DNA of 19,239 nucleotides from CAYLGT01 sp964383465. GTDB lineage: Bacteria > Patescibacteriota > Saccharimonadia > Saccharimonadales > Saccharimonadaceae. Numbering within the stretch: position 1 is the stretch's first letter; the number at the start of each line of letters is the position of its first letter. The DNA lies in the NCBI GenBank assembly GCA_964383465.1, contig CAYLGT010000015.1, forward strand, positions 1 through 19,239. The letters run 5' to 3'. Below, in pieces: positions 5,966 through 12,289 of the stretch. The translations under genes were made by a program, and so were the position numbers. The notes below the pieces were generated by a model that had not been told where the DNA came from, made no database searches, and saw only the letters and a list, made by a program, of their open reading frames with translations.

Positions 5966-6513
5966 TCATTTTCTTCGGTCCTGCCGGGGCCGGTAAAAGC
6001 ATGCAGGGACAGATACTGTCTGCTCGGCATGGTTGGCGTTGGTTGAGCGCAGGGCAGCTGCTGCGCGATACGCACGACCCTGAACTCATCGCACAGATGC
6101 AGACTGGGCAACTCGTGTCCGAAGAAGTTATCCAGGGAGTTATGAAACAAGCCCTTATTGAGGCAAAAGACCTCGAACGCGTCATCCTCGATGGTTACCC
6201 TCGTGAGCTCGGTCAGGCGCAGTGGCTGATCGACACCGAACCAGAACACGAGCAATCGATCAGCCTCGTGGTTGTGCTCGAAGTGCCGCGTGGCGAGGTG
6301 CTAAGACGTCTGCAGGTGCGAGGCCGTACTGACGATACTCCAGAGGCAATCGAAAAACGACTCCAAGTGTACCGCCAAGAAATTTATCCGATTTTGGACT
6401 ACTTCAACGATCGCGGGATATCGATCGTCCATCTCGATGGAACAGGTACGGTAGGGCAAGTACATGACCGCATAGAAGCTGAGCTCGTCGCGCACGGAGT
6501 AGTGTCTGCTTAG
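5962..6513 (+). CDS. adk: Adenylate kinase, short-LID form
   Basis: Adenylate kinase interconverts ATP + AMP and 2 ADP. The 183-residue protein has the P-loop GPAGAGKS (6-13), the AMP-site SAGQLLR (29-35) and LDGYPR (76-81), and the short LID signature RGRTDDTPEAIEKRL (120-134) in place of the long zinc-type or Gram-negative LID. The start is GTG at 5962 within the overlap GTGA, with the next residues MIIFFGP forming strand 1, so no upstream start is needed. It is co-transcribed with yqeY. UMP/CMP or another NMP kinase is a minor alternative, since residues that set specificity are not all conserved by eye. A strong terminator follows. Confidence 0.85.
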   Translation: MIIFFGPAGAGKSMQGQILSARHGWRWLSAGQLLRDTHDPELIAQMQTGQLVSEEVIQGVMKQALIEAKDLERVILDGYPRELGQAQWLIDTEPEHEQSISLVVVLEVPRGEVLRRLQVRGRTDDTPEAIEKRLQVYRQEIYPILDYFNDRGISIVHLDGTGTVGQVHDRIEAELVAHGVVSA

Positions 6514-6527
6514 TGAGTAAAGAGAAG

Positions 6528-6558
6528 GCCCCTTGTGAAGACACAAGGGGCGGTTTTT
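6528..6558 (+). terminator. Terminator of yqeY-adk, shared by convergent genes
   Basis: A 10-bp perfect stem (6528-6537 with 6542-6551, loop AAGA) followed by GGTTTTTC. It lies between the convergent adk and the small minus-strand gene and may also slow transcription from the other side, where the U-tract is poor. Confidence 0.9.
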
Positions 6559-6792
6559 CTATGACTGGGCTTGAATCCAGTCCCGAATGTCTGAGATGTT
6601 GGCGTCATCACACAGGGTTATCTCGATCCTGTACCTGCTAGCGAACTTATCGGGCCAATACTCTTCAGTTTCCTGCGAAAATGCCACGGAAAGGACACCT
6701 TCACAAGGATGATTAAGGAGTGAGATGTACAGCTGGTGCATCTCACTGAAACTAAACGACGAGAGGGTCATCGTGAGTGGTGGGAGAGACAT
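6559..6792 (-). CDS. Small hypothetical protein (77 aa)
   Basis: The family is not recognised. The protein has 77 residues, no membrane segment and no cysteine pair, with several aromatic residues (EEYWPDKFASRYRIEITL) and an acidic end (CDDANISDIRDWIQAQS); it could be a small alpha/beta protein. It is accepted as real because an AAAGGA SD (6800-6805) lies 7 nt before the ATG, a plausible promoter stands upstream, and the frame fills the gap to the adk terminator exactly. It converges on adk. Confidence 0.55.
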   Translation of the reverse strand: MSLPPLTMTLSSFSFSEMHQLYISLLNHPCEGVLSVAFSQETEEYWPDKFASRYRIEITLCDDANISDIRDWIQAQS

Positions 6793-6832
6793 GCATGTGT
6801 CCTTTCTGTGCGCTGCACATGCCGATTGTCAT

Positions 6833-6862
6833 ACCATACCATAGGCTAACGATGAGTATCAA
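6833..6862 (-). promoter_or_regulatory. Candidate promoter of the 77-aa gene
   Basis: On the minus strand TTGATA (6857-6862), an 18-bp spacer and TATGGT (6833-6838). A second TATGGT copy (6838-6843) overlaps. Placed back to back with the map promoter. Confidence 0.45.
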
Positions 6863-6879
6863 GAATGAGCTCGTCTATG

Positions 6880-6885
6880 TATACT
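6880..6885 (+). promoter_or_regulatory. -10 of the map promoter, leaderless
   Basis: TATACT ends 8 nt before the map ATG. The usual spacing puts transcription start at about 6892, two bases before the ATG. There is no room for an SD and no clear -35. Confidence 0.55.
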
Positions 6886-6893
6886 AAATGTAG

Positions 6894-7649
6894 ATGTTCG
6901 GGCGAATAAAAACAGAAGCTGAAATTCAGGCGATGCGTGACGGGGGAAAGATTCTAGCCACGATTTTTGAGGGGCTTCGTAAGCAGACAAAAGTTGGTGT
7001 TAGTGAGCGAGAGCTCGATGAATGGGTTGGCCGTGAGATAAAAGCGCTCGGCGCTGAGGCGACCTACAAAACCCCGGAAGTGAATTTTCCAGGAAATATA
7101 TGTATCTCGCTCAACGAGTGCATCACGCACAGTATCCCGATTGACAACGTGCTCAAAAAGGGCGACGTCGTCGGCTATGACCTCGTCATCACCTACAAAG
7201 GTATGAAAACAGACAGCGCGTTTACGATGCTGGTTGGCGAAGAGCCGAAAGGTGACGTGAAGAAACTCCTCGAGATGACGGAACGAAGTCTGTATGCGGG
7301 AATCGATGCGATCAAAGGTCCGGTAAGAGTTGGCGACATTTCGGCGGCGGTTGAAGCCGTACTCGCTGGGGCGGGACTAGGAATTGTTCGTGACCTGGTC
7401 GGTCACGGCATAGGACACAGTATGCACCAGGCTCCAGATGTGCCTAACTATGGACAGGCGGGCACAGGCTACCTCCTGGAAGCCGGCGATACGATTGCCA
7501 TCGAGCCTATGGCAACACTGGGAAGTGAAGAAATCGTCATGGAGTCAGATGACTGGAGTATCGCGACGCTTGACGGAAGTTTGTCTGCTCAATTCGAACA
7601 CACCGTGCTCATTTTGCCGGACGGCGTAGAAGTCCTGACACAGCTCTAG
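6894..7649 (+). CDS. map: Methionine aminopeptidase, type I
   Basis: MetAP removes the initiator methionine from new proteins when the second residue is small. The 251-residue protein has the bacterial type Ia length. All five metal ligands are seen: Asp96 (GYDLVIT), Asp107 (KTDSAFT), His171 (GHGIGHSMHQ), Glu204 (AIEPM) and Glu235 (QFEHTV), with the catalytic-site His80 and His178. No N-terminal SH3 or zinc-finger extension is present. The ATG follows the -10 so closely that the mRNA is probably leaderless, and no SD is visible. It may be transcribed alone; ftsA downstream has its own -10. Confidence 0.96.
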   Translation: MFGRIKTEAEIQAMRDGGKILATIFEGLRKQTKVGVSERELDEWVGREIKALGAEATYKTPEVNFPGNICISLNECITHSIPIDNVLKKGDVVGYDLVITYKGMKTDSAFTMLVGEEPKGDVKKLLEMTERSLYAGIDAIKGPVRVGDISAAVEAVLAGAGLGIVRDLVGHGIGHSMHQAPDVPNYGQAGTGYLLEAGDTIAIEPMATLGSEEIVMESDDWSIATLDGSLSAQFEHTVLILPDGVEVLTQL

Positions 7650-7704
7650 ACCTTTGTTTTTGTTCAGTCAGGGTAGTAAACTTATTCGAAAGAGTAAGGT
7701 AGGG

Positions 7705-7710
7705 TATAAT
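7705..7710 (+). promoter_or_regulatory. -10 of the ftsA promoter, leaderless
   Basis: A consensus TATAAT ends 7 nt before the ftsA ATG, predicting transcription start one base before the start codon. No SD is possible. The -35 region is weak. Confidence 0.55.
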
Positions 7711-7717
7711 AAAGCTT

Positions 7718-8968
7718 ATGCAAGAAGTATCTCGATACGCCGTAGGTCTCGACGTTGGTACGACACAGGTTCGTGCCGTGGTTGGCCACCTCGAGGCGGG
7801 CCAAGAAAAACCAAGTATCATCGGTATCGGTGTTGAACCAAATGCTGGCATGCGAAAAGGTACTGTCGTCAACCTCGTCAACACAGCGCAGGCCATCGAC
7901 AGAGCGCTCGAAGCGGCTGAACGCATGAGCGGACACCAGGTAAACGAGGTAACGGTGAGTGTAAATGGCTCGCACGTGCTGAGTATGAGTAGTAAGGGCG
8001 TGATAGCGGTAGGGCACGAGATAAGTGATGTGGATATCGACCGCGTCATAGAGGCTGCAACAGTTCTTCAGCTGCCCGCCAACCGAGAAATACTCGAAGT
8101 AACTCCCCGTAGTTTCCAGCTAGACGGCCAAGAGAACATAAAAGACCCGGTTGGTATGAGTGGAGTCCGTCTCGAGGTTGATGCACACGTCATTACGGCG
8201 CTTGGACCACATCTGAAAAACCTCGAAAAAGCCTGCGAAATGACTGAGACATTTGTAAATCAGCGAGTGCTCAGCGGACTGGCTGCGGCGCGTGCGGTTC
8301 TGAGTGACCAACAGATGGAAAACGGTGTCGTTCTGGTCGACATCGGTGGCACCACAACAAACGTCATCGTGTTTGAAGAAGGCGATTTACAGCATGTTTC
8401 TGTGCTTCCTATCGGCAGCGTCAACATCACTAACGACCTGGCGATCGGCCTCAAGACAGATCTCGATATCGCTGAAAAGGTAAAGCTCGAACATGCTGTT
8501 GCGGTTGAGTCTGCGCACAAAAACAGTAGCAAAAAAGCGGTTGTTAAGATGGACAAAGCCTCATACGAGTTTGACGTCGAAGACATCGACATGATCGTTG
8601 AAGCGCGTCTCGAAGAGATTTTCGAGCTCGTAGACAAAGAACTAAAAAGTATCGGTCGTTCCTCGAAGCTGCCTGGTGGCGCGGTGCTGACGGGTGGTGG
8701 CGCACTGATGCCTGGAATTGAAGAATTTGCCAAAAGTGCCCTGAAACTAAGCGCTCGAGTTGGTCGTCCAGCCGGACTAGGCGGACTGACTGACCTAGTC
8801 GAATCACCTGCTTTTGCTGCTGCTGTAGGACTCATGTTTACCGACCTAAAGGGCGAAGCTGCTGGTTCAAGTCACGGTCACAGCATGACGAAGACTGGTA
8901 AAAGTGGCGATGTGCTCGGCTCGATTACCTCGAAAATAACAGGGGTATTCGGTAAGTTTCGTTCATAA
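7718..8968 (+). CDS. ftsA: Cell division protein FtsA
   Basis: FtsA is an actin-like ATPase that tethers FtsZ filaments to the membrane and recruits the divisome. The 416-residue protein shows the phosphate-1 loop (GLDVGTTQVRAVVG, from about residue 10), an SHS2/1C domain segment, phosphate-2 (LVDIGGTTTNVIVF) and the adenosine motif (LTGGGALMPGI). The C-terminus ends in a predicted amphipathic helix (VLGSITSKITGVFGKFRS) after a Gly/Ser/His linker, as expected for the membrane-targeting sequence. It is directly upstream of ftsZ, the classical order, but an 88-nt gap holds a separate ftsZ promoter. Translation probably starts on a leaderless mRNA. Confidence 0.95.
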   Translation: MQEVSRYAVGLDVGTTQVRAVVGHLEAGQEKPSIIGIGVEPNAGMRKGTVVNLVNTAQAIDRALEAAERMSGHQVNEVTVSVNGSHVLSMSSKGVIAVGHEISDVDIDRVIEAATVLQLPANREILEVTPRSFQLDGQENIKDPVGMSGVRLEVDAHVITALGPHLKNLEKACEMTETFVNQRVLSGLAAARAVLSDQQMENGVVLVDIGGTTTNVIVFEEGDLQHVSVLPIGSVNITNDLAIGLKTDLDIAEKVKLEHAVAVESAHKNSSKKAVVKMDKASYEFDVEDIDMIVEARLEEIFELVDKELKSIGRSSKLPGGAVLTGGGALMPGIEEFAKSALKLSARVGRPAGLGGLTDLVESPAFAAAVGLMFTDLKGEAAGSSHGHSMTKTGKSGDVLGSITSKITGVFGKFRS

Positions 8969-9023
8969 AATGTATGCAGGCGGTGCAGCAAGCATCGTGC
9001 CCGGGTACATAGTTGATGCAGGG

Positions 9024-9052
9024 TTGGTTGACGCGTAACATACGTGTATACT
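9024..9052 (+). promoter_or_regulatory. Promoter of ftsZ
   Basis: TTGGTT (9024-9029), 17 bp, TATACT (9047-9052). Predicted start near 9059. This falls inside the upstream GTG codon at 9057, which argues for the ATG at 9081 as the real start. Confidence 0.6.
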
Positions 9053-9080
9053 TATAGTGAACAAAAGCGAGGGAAATACC

Positions 9081-10316
9081 ATGCCAGAAGTAAAACCGAG
9101 TGACATCCAGACCTTTGCAACCATCAAAGTCATTGGCGTTGGTGGTGCGGGTGGTTCGGCTGTCAACCGTATGAAAGAAGCAGGACTGACTGGCGTACAG
9201 TTCATAGCCGTTAACACGGATGCACAAGCGCTCCATAACTCAAAAGCTGACATAAAACTCCACATCGGAAAAGATGTGACGCGTGGCCTCGGTGCTGGCG
9301 CTGATCCTGCTGTTGGACAAGCTGCTGCCGAAGAGTCAGAAGAAGAGCTGCGAAAGGCAATCGAAGGTGCGGACATGGCGTTTGTCACCATCGGTGCCGG
9401 TGGCGGAACTGGTTCTGGTGCTGGTCACGTGGTGGCTCGTATCGCTCGCGACATGGGTGTCCTGGTCGTGGGAGTTGCTACAAAACCGTTTAGTTTTGAA
9501 GGCGACAAGCGACGAGCAAATGCAGAATGGGCAATCGCCAACCTCGGCAAACATGTTGACACACTCATCACCATCCCGAATGATCGACTCCTCCAGACCA
9601 TCGATCGCCGTACTCCGCTTCTGGAAACCTTTAAAATTGCTGACGATGTACTTCGCCAGGGTGTCCAGGGTATCTCTGAGCTGATCACCGAGCATGGGCT
9701 GATCAACCTCGACTTCGCTGACGTCAAAGCTATCATGAGCAACGCAGGAAGCGCTCTCATGGGTATCGGTCGTGCAAGCGGTGACAACCGTGCCTCTCAG
9801 GCCGCACAGCAAGCCATAGAGTCGCCACTTATCGAAGTATCGATCGATGGCGCCAAGGGCGTGCTGTTTAACGTCACTGGTGGCTACGACATGAGTATGA
9901 GCGAAATCCAGGAAGCTGCCGAGCTCATCACCAGCGCGGTTGCTCCGGACGCTAACATTATCTTTGGTGCAACCCTGAAACCTGACATGGAAGATGAGCT
10001 GATCATCACGGTCATCGCAACTGGCTTTGACAGTCAGTACTTCCACGAGCAGGCTGCAGCACTTTCACAGATGTCACTGACCGGCGCACCTGTGACGGGT
10101 CTTCACGAAGACGAGGAAGAGGCTGAGCCATCGATCCACGACATAGAAGCAGCCAAGGGCGGTCGTGTGACTGAGGACGCTACTCCACTCACCGAAGAAC
10201 CACAGGGCTCACTGGCTGACGACGACACTCCACCGGCAAACATCTGGGAAAATGTCGACGAAGATGAGTCAGACACTCCAGCATTTCTGCGACGACGAAA
10301 AAAGAAAAAGGACTAA
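9081..10316 (+). CDS. ftsZ: Cell division GTPase FtsZ
   Basis: FtsZ polymerises into the division ring in a GTP-dependent way. From ATG 9081 the protein has 411 residues: VIGVGGAGGSAVNRM (GTP-binding T1), NTDAQAL, the tubulin signature GGGTGSG (107-113), FEGDKRRANAE, and the T7 synergy loop NLDFADVKAIMSNAG. After an acidic, Glu/Asp-rich linker comes the C-terminal peptide TPAFLRRRKKKKD, which is the FtsA-binding tail. The signature continues AGH where most bacteria have AAP. The ATG was chosen because GAGGG (9069-9073) precedes it by 7 nt; a GTG at 9057 would add 8 residues but lies at or before the predicted transcription start. A very strong terminator follows. Confidence 0.96.
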   Translation: MPEVKPSDIQTFATIKVIGVGGAGGSAVNRMKEAGLTGVQFIAVNTDAQALHNSKADIKLHIGKDVTRGLGAGADPAVGQAAAEESEEELRKAIEGADMAFVTIGAGGGTGSGAGHVVARIARDMGVLVVGVATKPFSFEGDKRRANAEWAIANLGKHVDTLITIPNDRLLQTIDRRTPLLETFKIADDVLRQGVQGISELITEHGLINLDFADVKAIMSNAGSALMGIGRASGDNRASQAAQQAIESPLIEVSIDGAKGVLFNVTGGYDMSMSEIQEAAELITSAVAPDANIIFGATLKPDMEDELIITVIATGFDSQYFHEQAAALSQMSLTGAPVTGLHEDEEEAEPSIHDIEAAKGGRVTEDATPLTEEPQGSLADDDTPPANIWENVDEDESDTPAFLRRRKKKKD

Positions 10317-10324
10317 CACTCTCA

Positions 10325-10358
10325 AATCAAAATGCCCCCAGTTGGGGGCATTTTGATT
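10325..10358. terminator. Bidirectional terminator after ftsZ
   Basis: A perfect 15-bp stem (10325-10339 with 10344-10358, loop AGTT) with A-rich 5' and T-rich 3' flanks, so it can act on both strands. It separates ftsZ from the convergent small membrane-protein genes. The 90 bases to the next stop codon hold only short inverted repeats (10362-10367/10386-10391 and 10393-10398/10415-10420). Confidence 0.9.
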
Positions 10359-10451
10359 CCGTCAAAGAGCTCGAATGTTCAAACGCTTTGATGGTGTGAG
10401 ACAAGAGATCGCCCCACACCTACTTGTTGAAGCGAGCGTGAGCGTGGAGCG

Positions 10452-10655
10452 CTAGCGGTTCCTGCAGCCGCGGGTCACGTTGATGGCCAGGCCGATGCTG
10501 ACGATCGTCACACCGATCCTGAACCAGAGCGGTACGCCATACGTCGCCCAGATGTAGCAGACGAGGGCGATGAGCGCCGCGATGATGATCGCGCCGGACC
10601 AGCAGCGGGTGCGGTGCTGCACTTCCTGTTCCATATGAGGTGCGGGCGTATCCAT
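10452..10655 (-). CDS. Small membrane protein, two predicted TM helices (67 aa)
   Basis: The family is not recognised. The 67-residue protein has a polar N-terminus (MDTPAPHMEQEVQHRTR), a hydrophobic helix at about 20-36 (GAIIIAALIALVCYIW) and a second at about 42-62, ending TRGCRNR. The start at 10655 is chosen over an upstream ATG-rich extension because AAAGGAG (10661-10667) lies 5 nt before it. The gene follows the 49-aa membrane protein by 13 nt and must share its transcript. Base composition is visibly more GC-rich than in the flanking core genes. Confidence 0.65.
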   Translation of the reverse strand: MDTPAPHMEQEVQHRTRCWSGAIIIAALIALVCYIWATYGVPLWFRIGVTIVSIGLAINVTRGCRNR

Positions 10656-10668
10656 GATGACTCCTTTG

Positions 10669-10818
10669 TCAGCGAACGCCGATAGCCGGCAGGATGGACG
10701 AGTAGATGGCATAGGCTGCGGCGATCAGCGGGATCACCGTCATCACGGCCATGAAGCAGATCAGGAACCAGTCGGTCGCACCCTTCGGGGTTCCGAAGAC
10801 CGGAAGCTTAACCCCCAT
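10669..10818 (-). CDS. Very small membrane protein (49 aa)
   Basis: A 49-residue frame, ATG 10818 to TGA 10669: a short N-terminus MGVKLPVFGTPKGATDW, then a long hydrophobic segment (FLICFMAVMTVIPLIAAAYA, about 18-37) and a small tail ending AIGVR. One or two membrane passes are possible. An AGGAG (10826-10830) precedes the ATG by 7 nt, and a near-perfect promoter lies upstream. The stop is followed by the SD of the 67-aa gene, giving a two-gene operon of small membrane proteins. The function is not recognised. The family may be easily missed because of its size. Confidence 0.65.
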   Translation of the reverse strand: MGVKLPVFGTPKGATDWFLICFMAVMTVIPLIAAAYAIYSSILPAIGVR

Positions 10819-10901
10819 AAGGCATCTCCTGTCTCGAGCCGCTCCACGAGGGGGCGGCGATGGAAGGTACGGTGCATGAACGAGTCATGCGTATCTTTTT
10901 T

Positions 10902-10930
10902 ATTATAACAAAAATACTATGTAAAGTCAA
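10902..10930 (-). promoter_or_regulatory. Near-consensus promoter of the small membrane-protein operon
   Basis: On the minus strand TTGACT (10925-10930), exactly 17 bp, then TATAAT (10902-10907). This is the best sigma70-type promoter in the window. The leader of about 76 nt contains a small hairpin (GCATGA/TCATGC, near 10874-10890). Confidence 0.85.
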
Positions 10931-10932
10931 GG

Positions 10933-10968
10933 TGATACGAGAGAGACAGGAGGCCTCTACTCGTATCA
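10933..10968 (-). terminator. Hairpin after the 66-aa gene, possible terminator
   Basis: TGATACGAG (10933-10941) pairs with CTCGTATCA (10960-10968), 9 bp. It stands just downstream of the 66-aa gene stop and just upstream of the -35 of the next operon. There is no convincing U-tract, so termination is uncertain; an operator is an alternative. Confidence 0.35.
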
Positions 10969-10973
10969 TATTG

Positions 10974-11174
10974 CTAGGAAGACAGATATGCGTTGAGTAG
11001 AAGGGCGCCGAAGTATGGCGAAAACACGAGCGTCCAAAACCCCACAAAGAGGATTCCGACAGCGACCAGTACGACGATGAACGAGAGGATGAAGATGAGA
11101 GTGTCGCGCATGTCTCGAAGAGTCTGCGCGGCTGCACTTGGCGCCTTAGGGGCGACCGGGTACTCGATGTCCAT
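10974..11174 (-). CDS. Small single-pass membrane protein (66 aa)
   Basis: The family is not recognised. The 66-residue protein has a Pro/Ala-rich cytoplasmic-like N-terminus (MDIEYPVAPKAPSAAAQTLR) and a long hydrophobic stretch (about residues 25-52), then SPYFGALLLNAYLSS. The start at 11174 is chosen because AGGGGG (11180-11185) precedes it by 5 nt; a 24-residue N-terminal extension is possible but lacks an SD. It is divergent from nrdR and lies upstream of two other tiny membrane-protein genes on the same strand, suggesting a local cluster. No function is inferred. Confidence 0.6.
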   Translation of the reverse strand: MDIEYPVAPKAPSAAAQTLRDMRDTLIFILSFIVVLVAVGILFVGFWTLVFSPYFGALLLNAYLSS

Positions 11175-11298
11175 GTTTTCCCCCTGTCTCTGCATGCCAT
11201 GGACTGGCACTGCCCATACAGTAGGGGAGTGTGAACAGATTTGCAAGCGACAGCGCTATAGGGTTAAATGGAAGCAGTACCAGAGTTACTCAGCATAA

Positions 11299-11353
11299 CC
11301 ACTATATGTTGCACAAAATACACTTGCAAAGCGCTATATGTGGGGGCTATAGT
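11299..11353 (+). promoter_or_regulatory. Two NrdR boxes over the nrdR promoter
   Basis: Two copies of CTATATGT/TG lie in 16-bp NrdR-box-like sites at 11299-11314 and 11331-11346, with cores exactly 32 bp apart (three helical turns), as is typical of NrdR operators. The promoter TTGCAA (11324-11329), 18 bp, TATAGT (11348-11353) has the second box inside its spacer and the first just upstream. A partial third match (GCGCTATA) starts at 11253. The layout predicts NrdR repression of the nrdR-nrdJ unit when dATP is high. Confidence 0.7.
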
Positions 11354-11421
11354 AAGGACTAGCTACACACGAATGGGGGGTGTAGGGTGCCATTAACAGA
11401 GAAACAAGGGAGTGAGAACGT

Positions 11422-11877
11422 ATGAAATGTCCGCAGTGCAGCCATGATGATGCCAAAGTGGTTGAGTCTCGTGACGCAAGTGATGGTGACGCCATCCGCC
11501 GCCGCCGTGAGTGTCTCAAATGCCAGCATCGTTACACGACGTATGAGCGAATTGAACGACCAAACCTAGCCGTCATAAAAAAAGACGGTGAGCGTGAGTT
11601 GTTTGATCGCAAAAAACTATATGCCGCACTGCATCGTTCGATCGGTAAGTTCTTTAACTCAGATGTTGAAATCGAAGAGATGGTCGCCCGCGTTGAAGAT
11701 CAACTGTACGCAGATGGTAGCAGCGAGGTCAACTCTCGGGTGATTGGCGATCTCGTACTCGGTGAACTCGCGAAGCGCAACGAAGTTGCGTATGTGCGGT
11801 TCGCGAGCGTGTATCGTGAGTTCAAAAGTCTCAGCGAGTTCGAAGAGGCGCTTGGGCAGCTTCGACATACTTCCTAA
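11422..11877 (+). CDS. nrdR: Transcriptional repressor NrdR
   Basis: NrdR is a nucleotide-sensing repressor of ribonucleotide reductase genes. The 151-residue protein has the N-terminal zinc ribbon (Cys3, Cys6, Cys31, Cys34; MKCPQC and CLKC), the arginine-rich IRRRRECLKC, then an ATP-cone domain (about 49-139) beginning VIKKDGERELFDRKKL and ending AYVRFASVYREFKSLSEF. Length and order are typical. The SD AGGGAG (11407-11412) is 9 nt from the ATG. It is followed by nrdJ after 100 nt without a terminator, so co-transcription is likely. In that spacer a 10-codon frame (11927-11959, after GGGGG) ends just before the nrdJ SD; its use is doubtful. Confidence 0.97.
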   Translation: MKCPQCSHDDAKVVESRDASDGDAIRRRRECLKCQHRYTTYERIERPNLAVIKKDGERELFDRKKLYAALHRSIGKFFNSDVEIEEMVARVEDQLYADGSSEVNSRVIGDLVLGELAKRNEVAYVRFASVYREFKSLSEFEEALGQLRHTS

Positions 11878-11977
11878 ATTTCTCGGTTAGTGCGTGCGTA
11901 TTTCATAGGCTACTTGGGGGTAGTGTATGGAAAAACAAAGACATATTTTAAAAAACTAAGTGAGGGGAGAAACAGAT

Positions 11978-12189
11978 ATGGCACAGGCAGTGTCTGCGCT
12001 TAGCATGGCGCGATATTTTACAGAAGCAGGACGTCATCCGTACGATCAGTTCACATGGGTGAAGCGTGAATCAAAAATCGTTAACCCTGGAACAGGGAAG
12101 GTGGTGTTCGAACAGCAGGACGCAGAGTTTCCAGACTTTTGGTCACAAAATGCCATCAACATCGTGGCGCAAAAATACTTCTACGGTAC
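11978..12189 (+). CDS. nrdJ: Class II ribonucleotide reductase, N-terminal part (before gap)
   Basis: The first 70 codons of the adenosylcobalamin-dependent ribonucleotide reductase: LSMARYFTEAGRHPYDQFTW, a segment with EQQDAEFPDFWSQNAINIV, then AQKYFYGT, after which the assembly gap starts. The ATG at 11978 is preceded by GAGGGGAG (11962-11969) at 8 nt. It is the same gene as 12290-14637. The two parts are not in one frame across 100 N, so the gap length is only a placeholder. Confidence 0.85.
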
Positions 12190-12289
12190 NNNNNNNNNNN
12201 NNNNNNNNNNNNNNNNNNNNNNNNNNNNNNNNNNNNNNNNNNNNNNNNNNNNNNNNNNNNNNNNNNNNNNNNNNNNNNNNNNNNNNNNN
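12190..12289. other. Assembly gap of 100 N inside nrdJ
   Basis: Exactly 100 unknown bases. By comparison with class II reductases, the missing protein part includes the region with the NSP motif and the first active-site cysteine of the ACF segment. I expect about 100 residues, so the true gap is probably a few hundred bases. Confidence 0.95.

Noticed and set aside
6831..6843. Short tandem repeat ATACC as a CRISPR or phase-variation tract
   Set aside because: Only two to three 5-nt units; no spacers and no coding frame affected.
9057..9080. GTG start for FtsZ
   Set aside because: It lies at or before the predicted transcription start and has no SD, whereas ATG 9081 has GAGGG at 7 nt.
9336..10046. 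Long antisense frame (236 codons) opposite ftsZ
   Set aside because: A codon-bias shadow of ftsZ without SD or recognisable motif. Similar shadows opposite ftsA, nrdJ and map were also left out.
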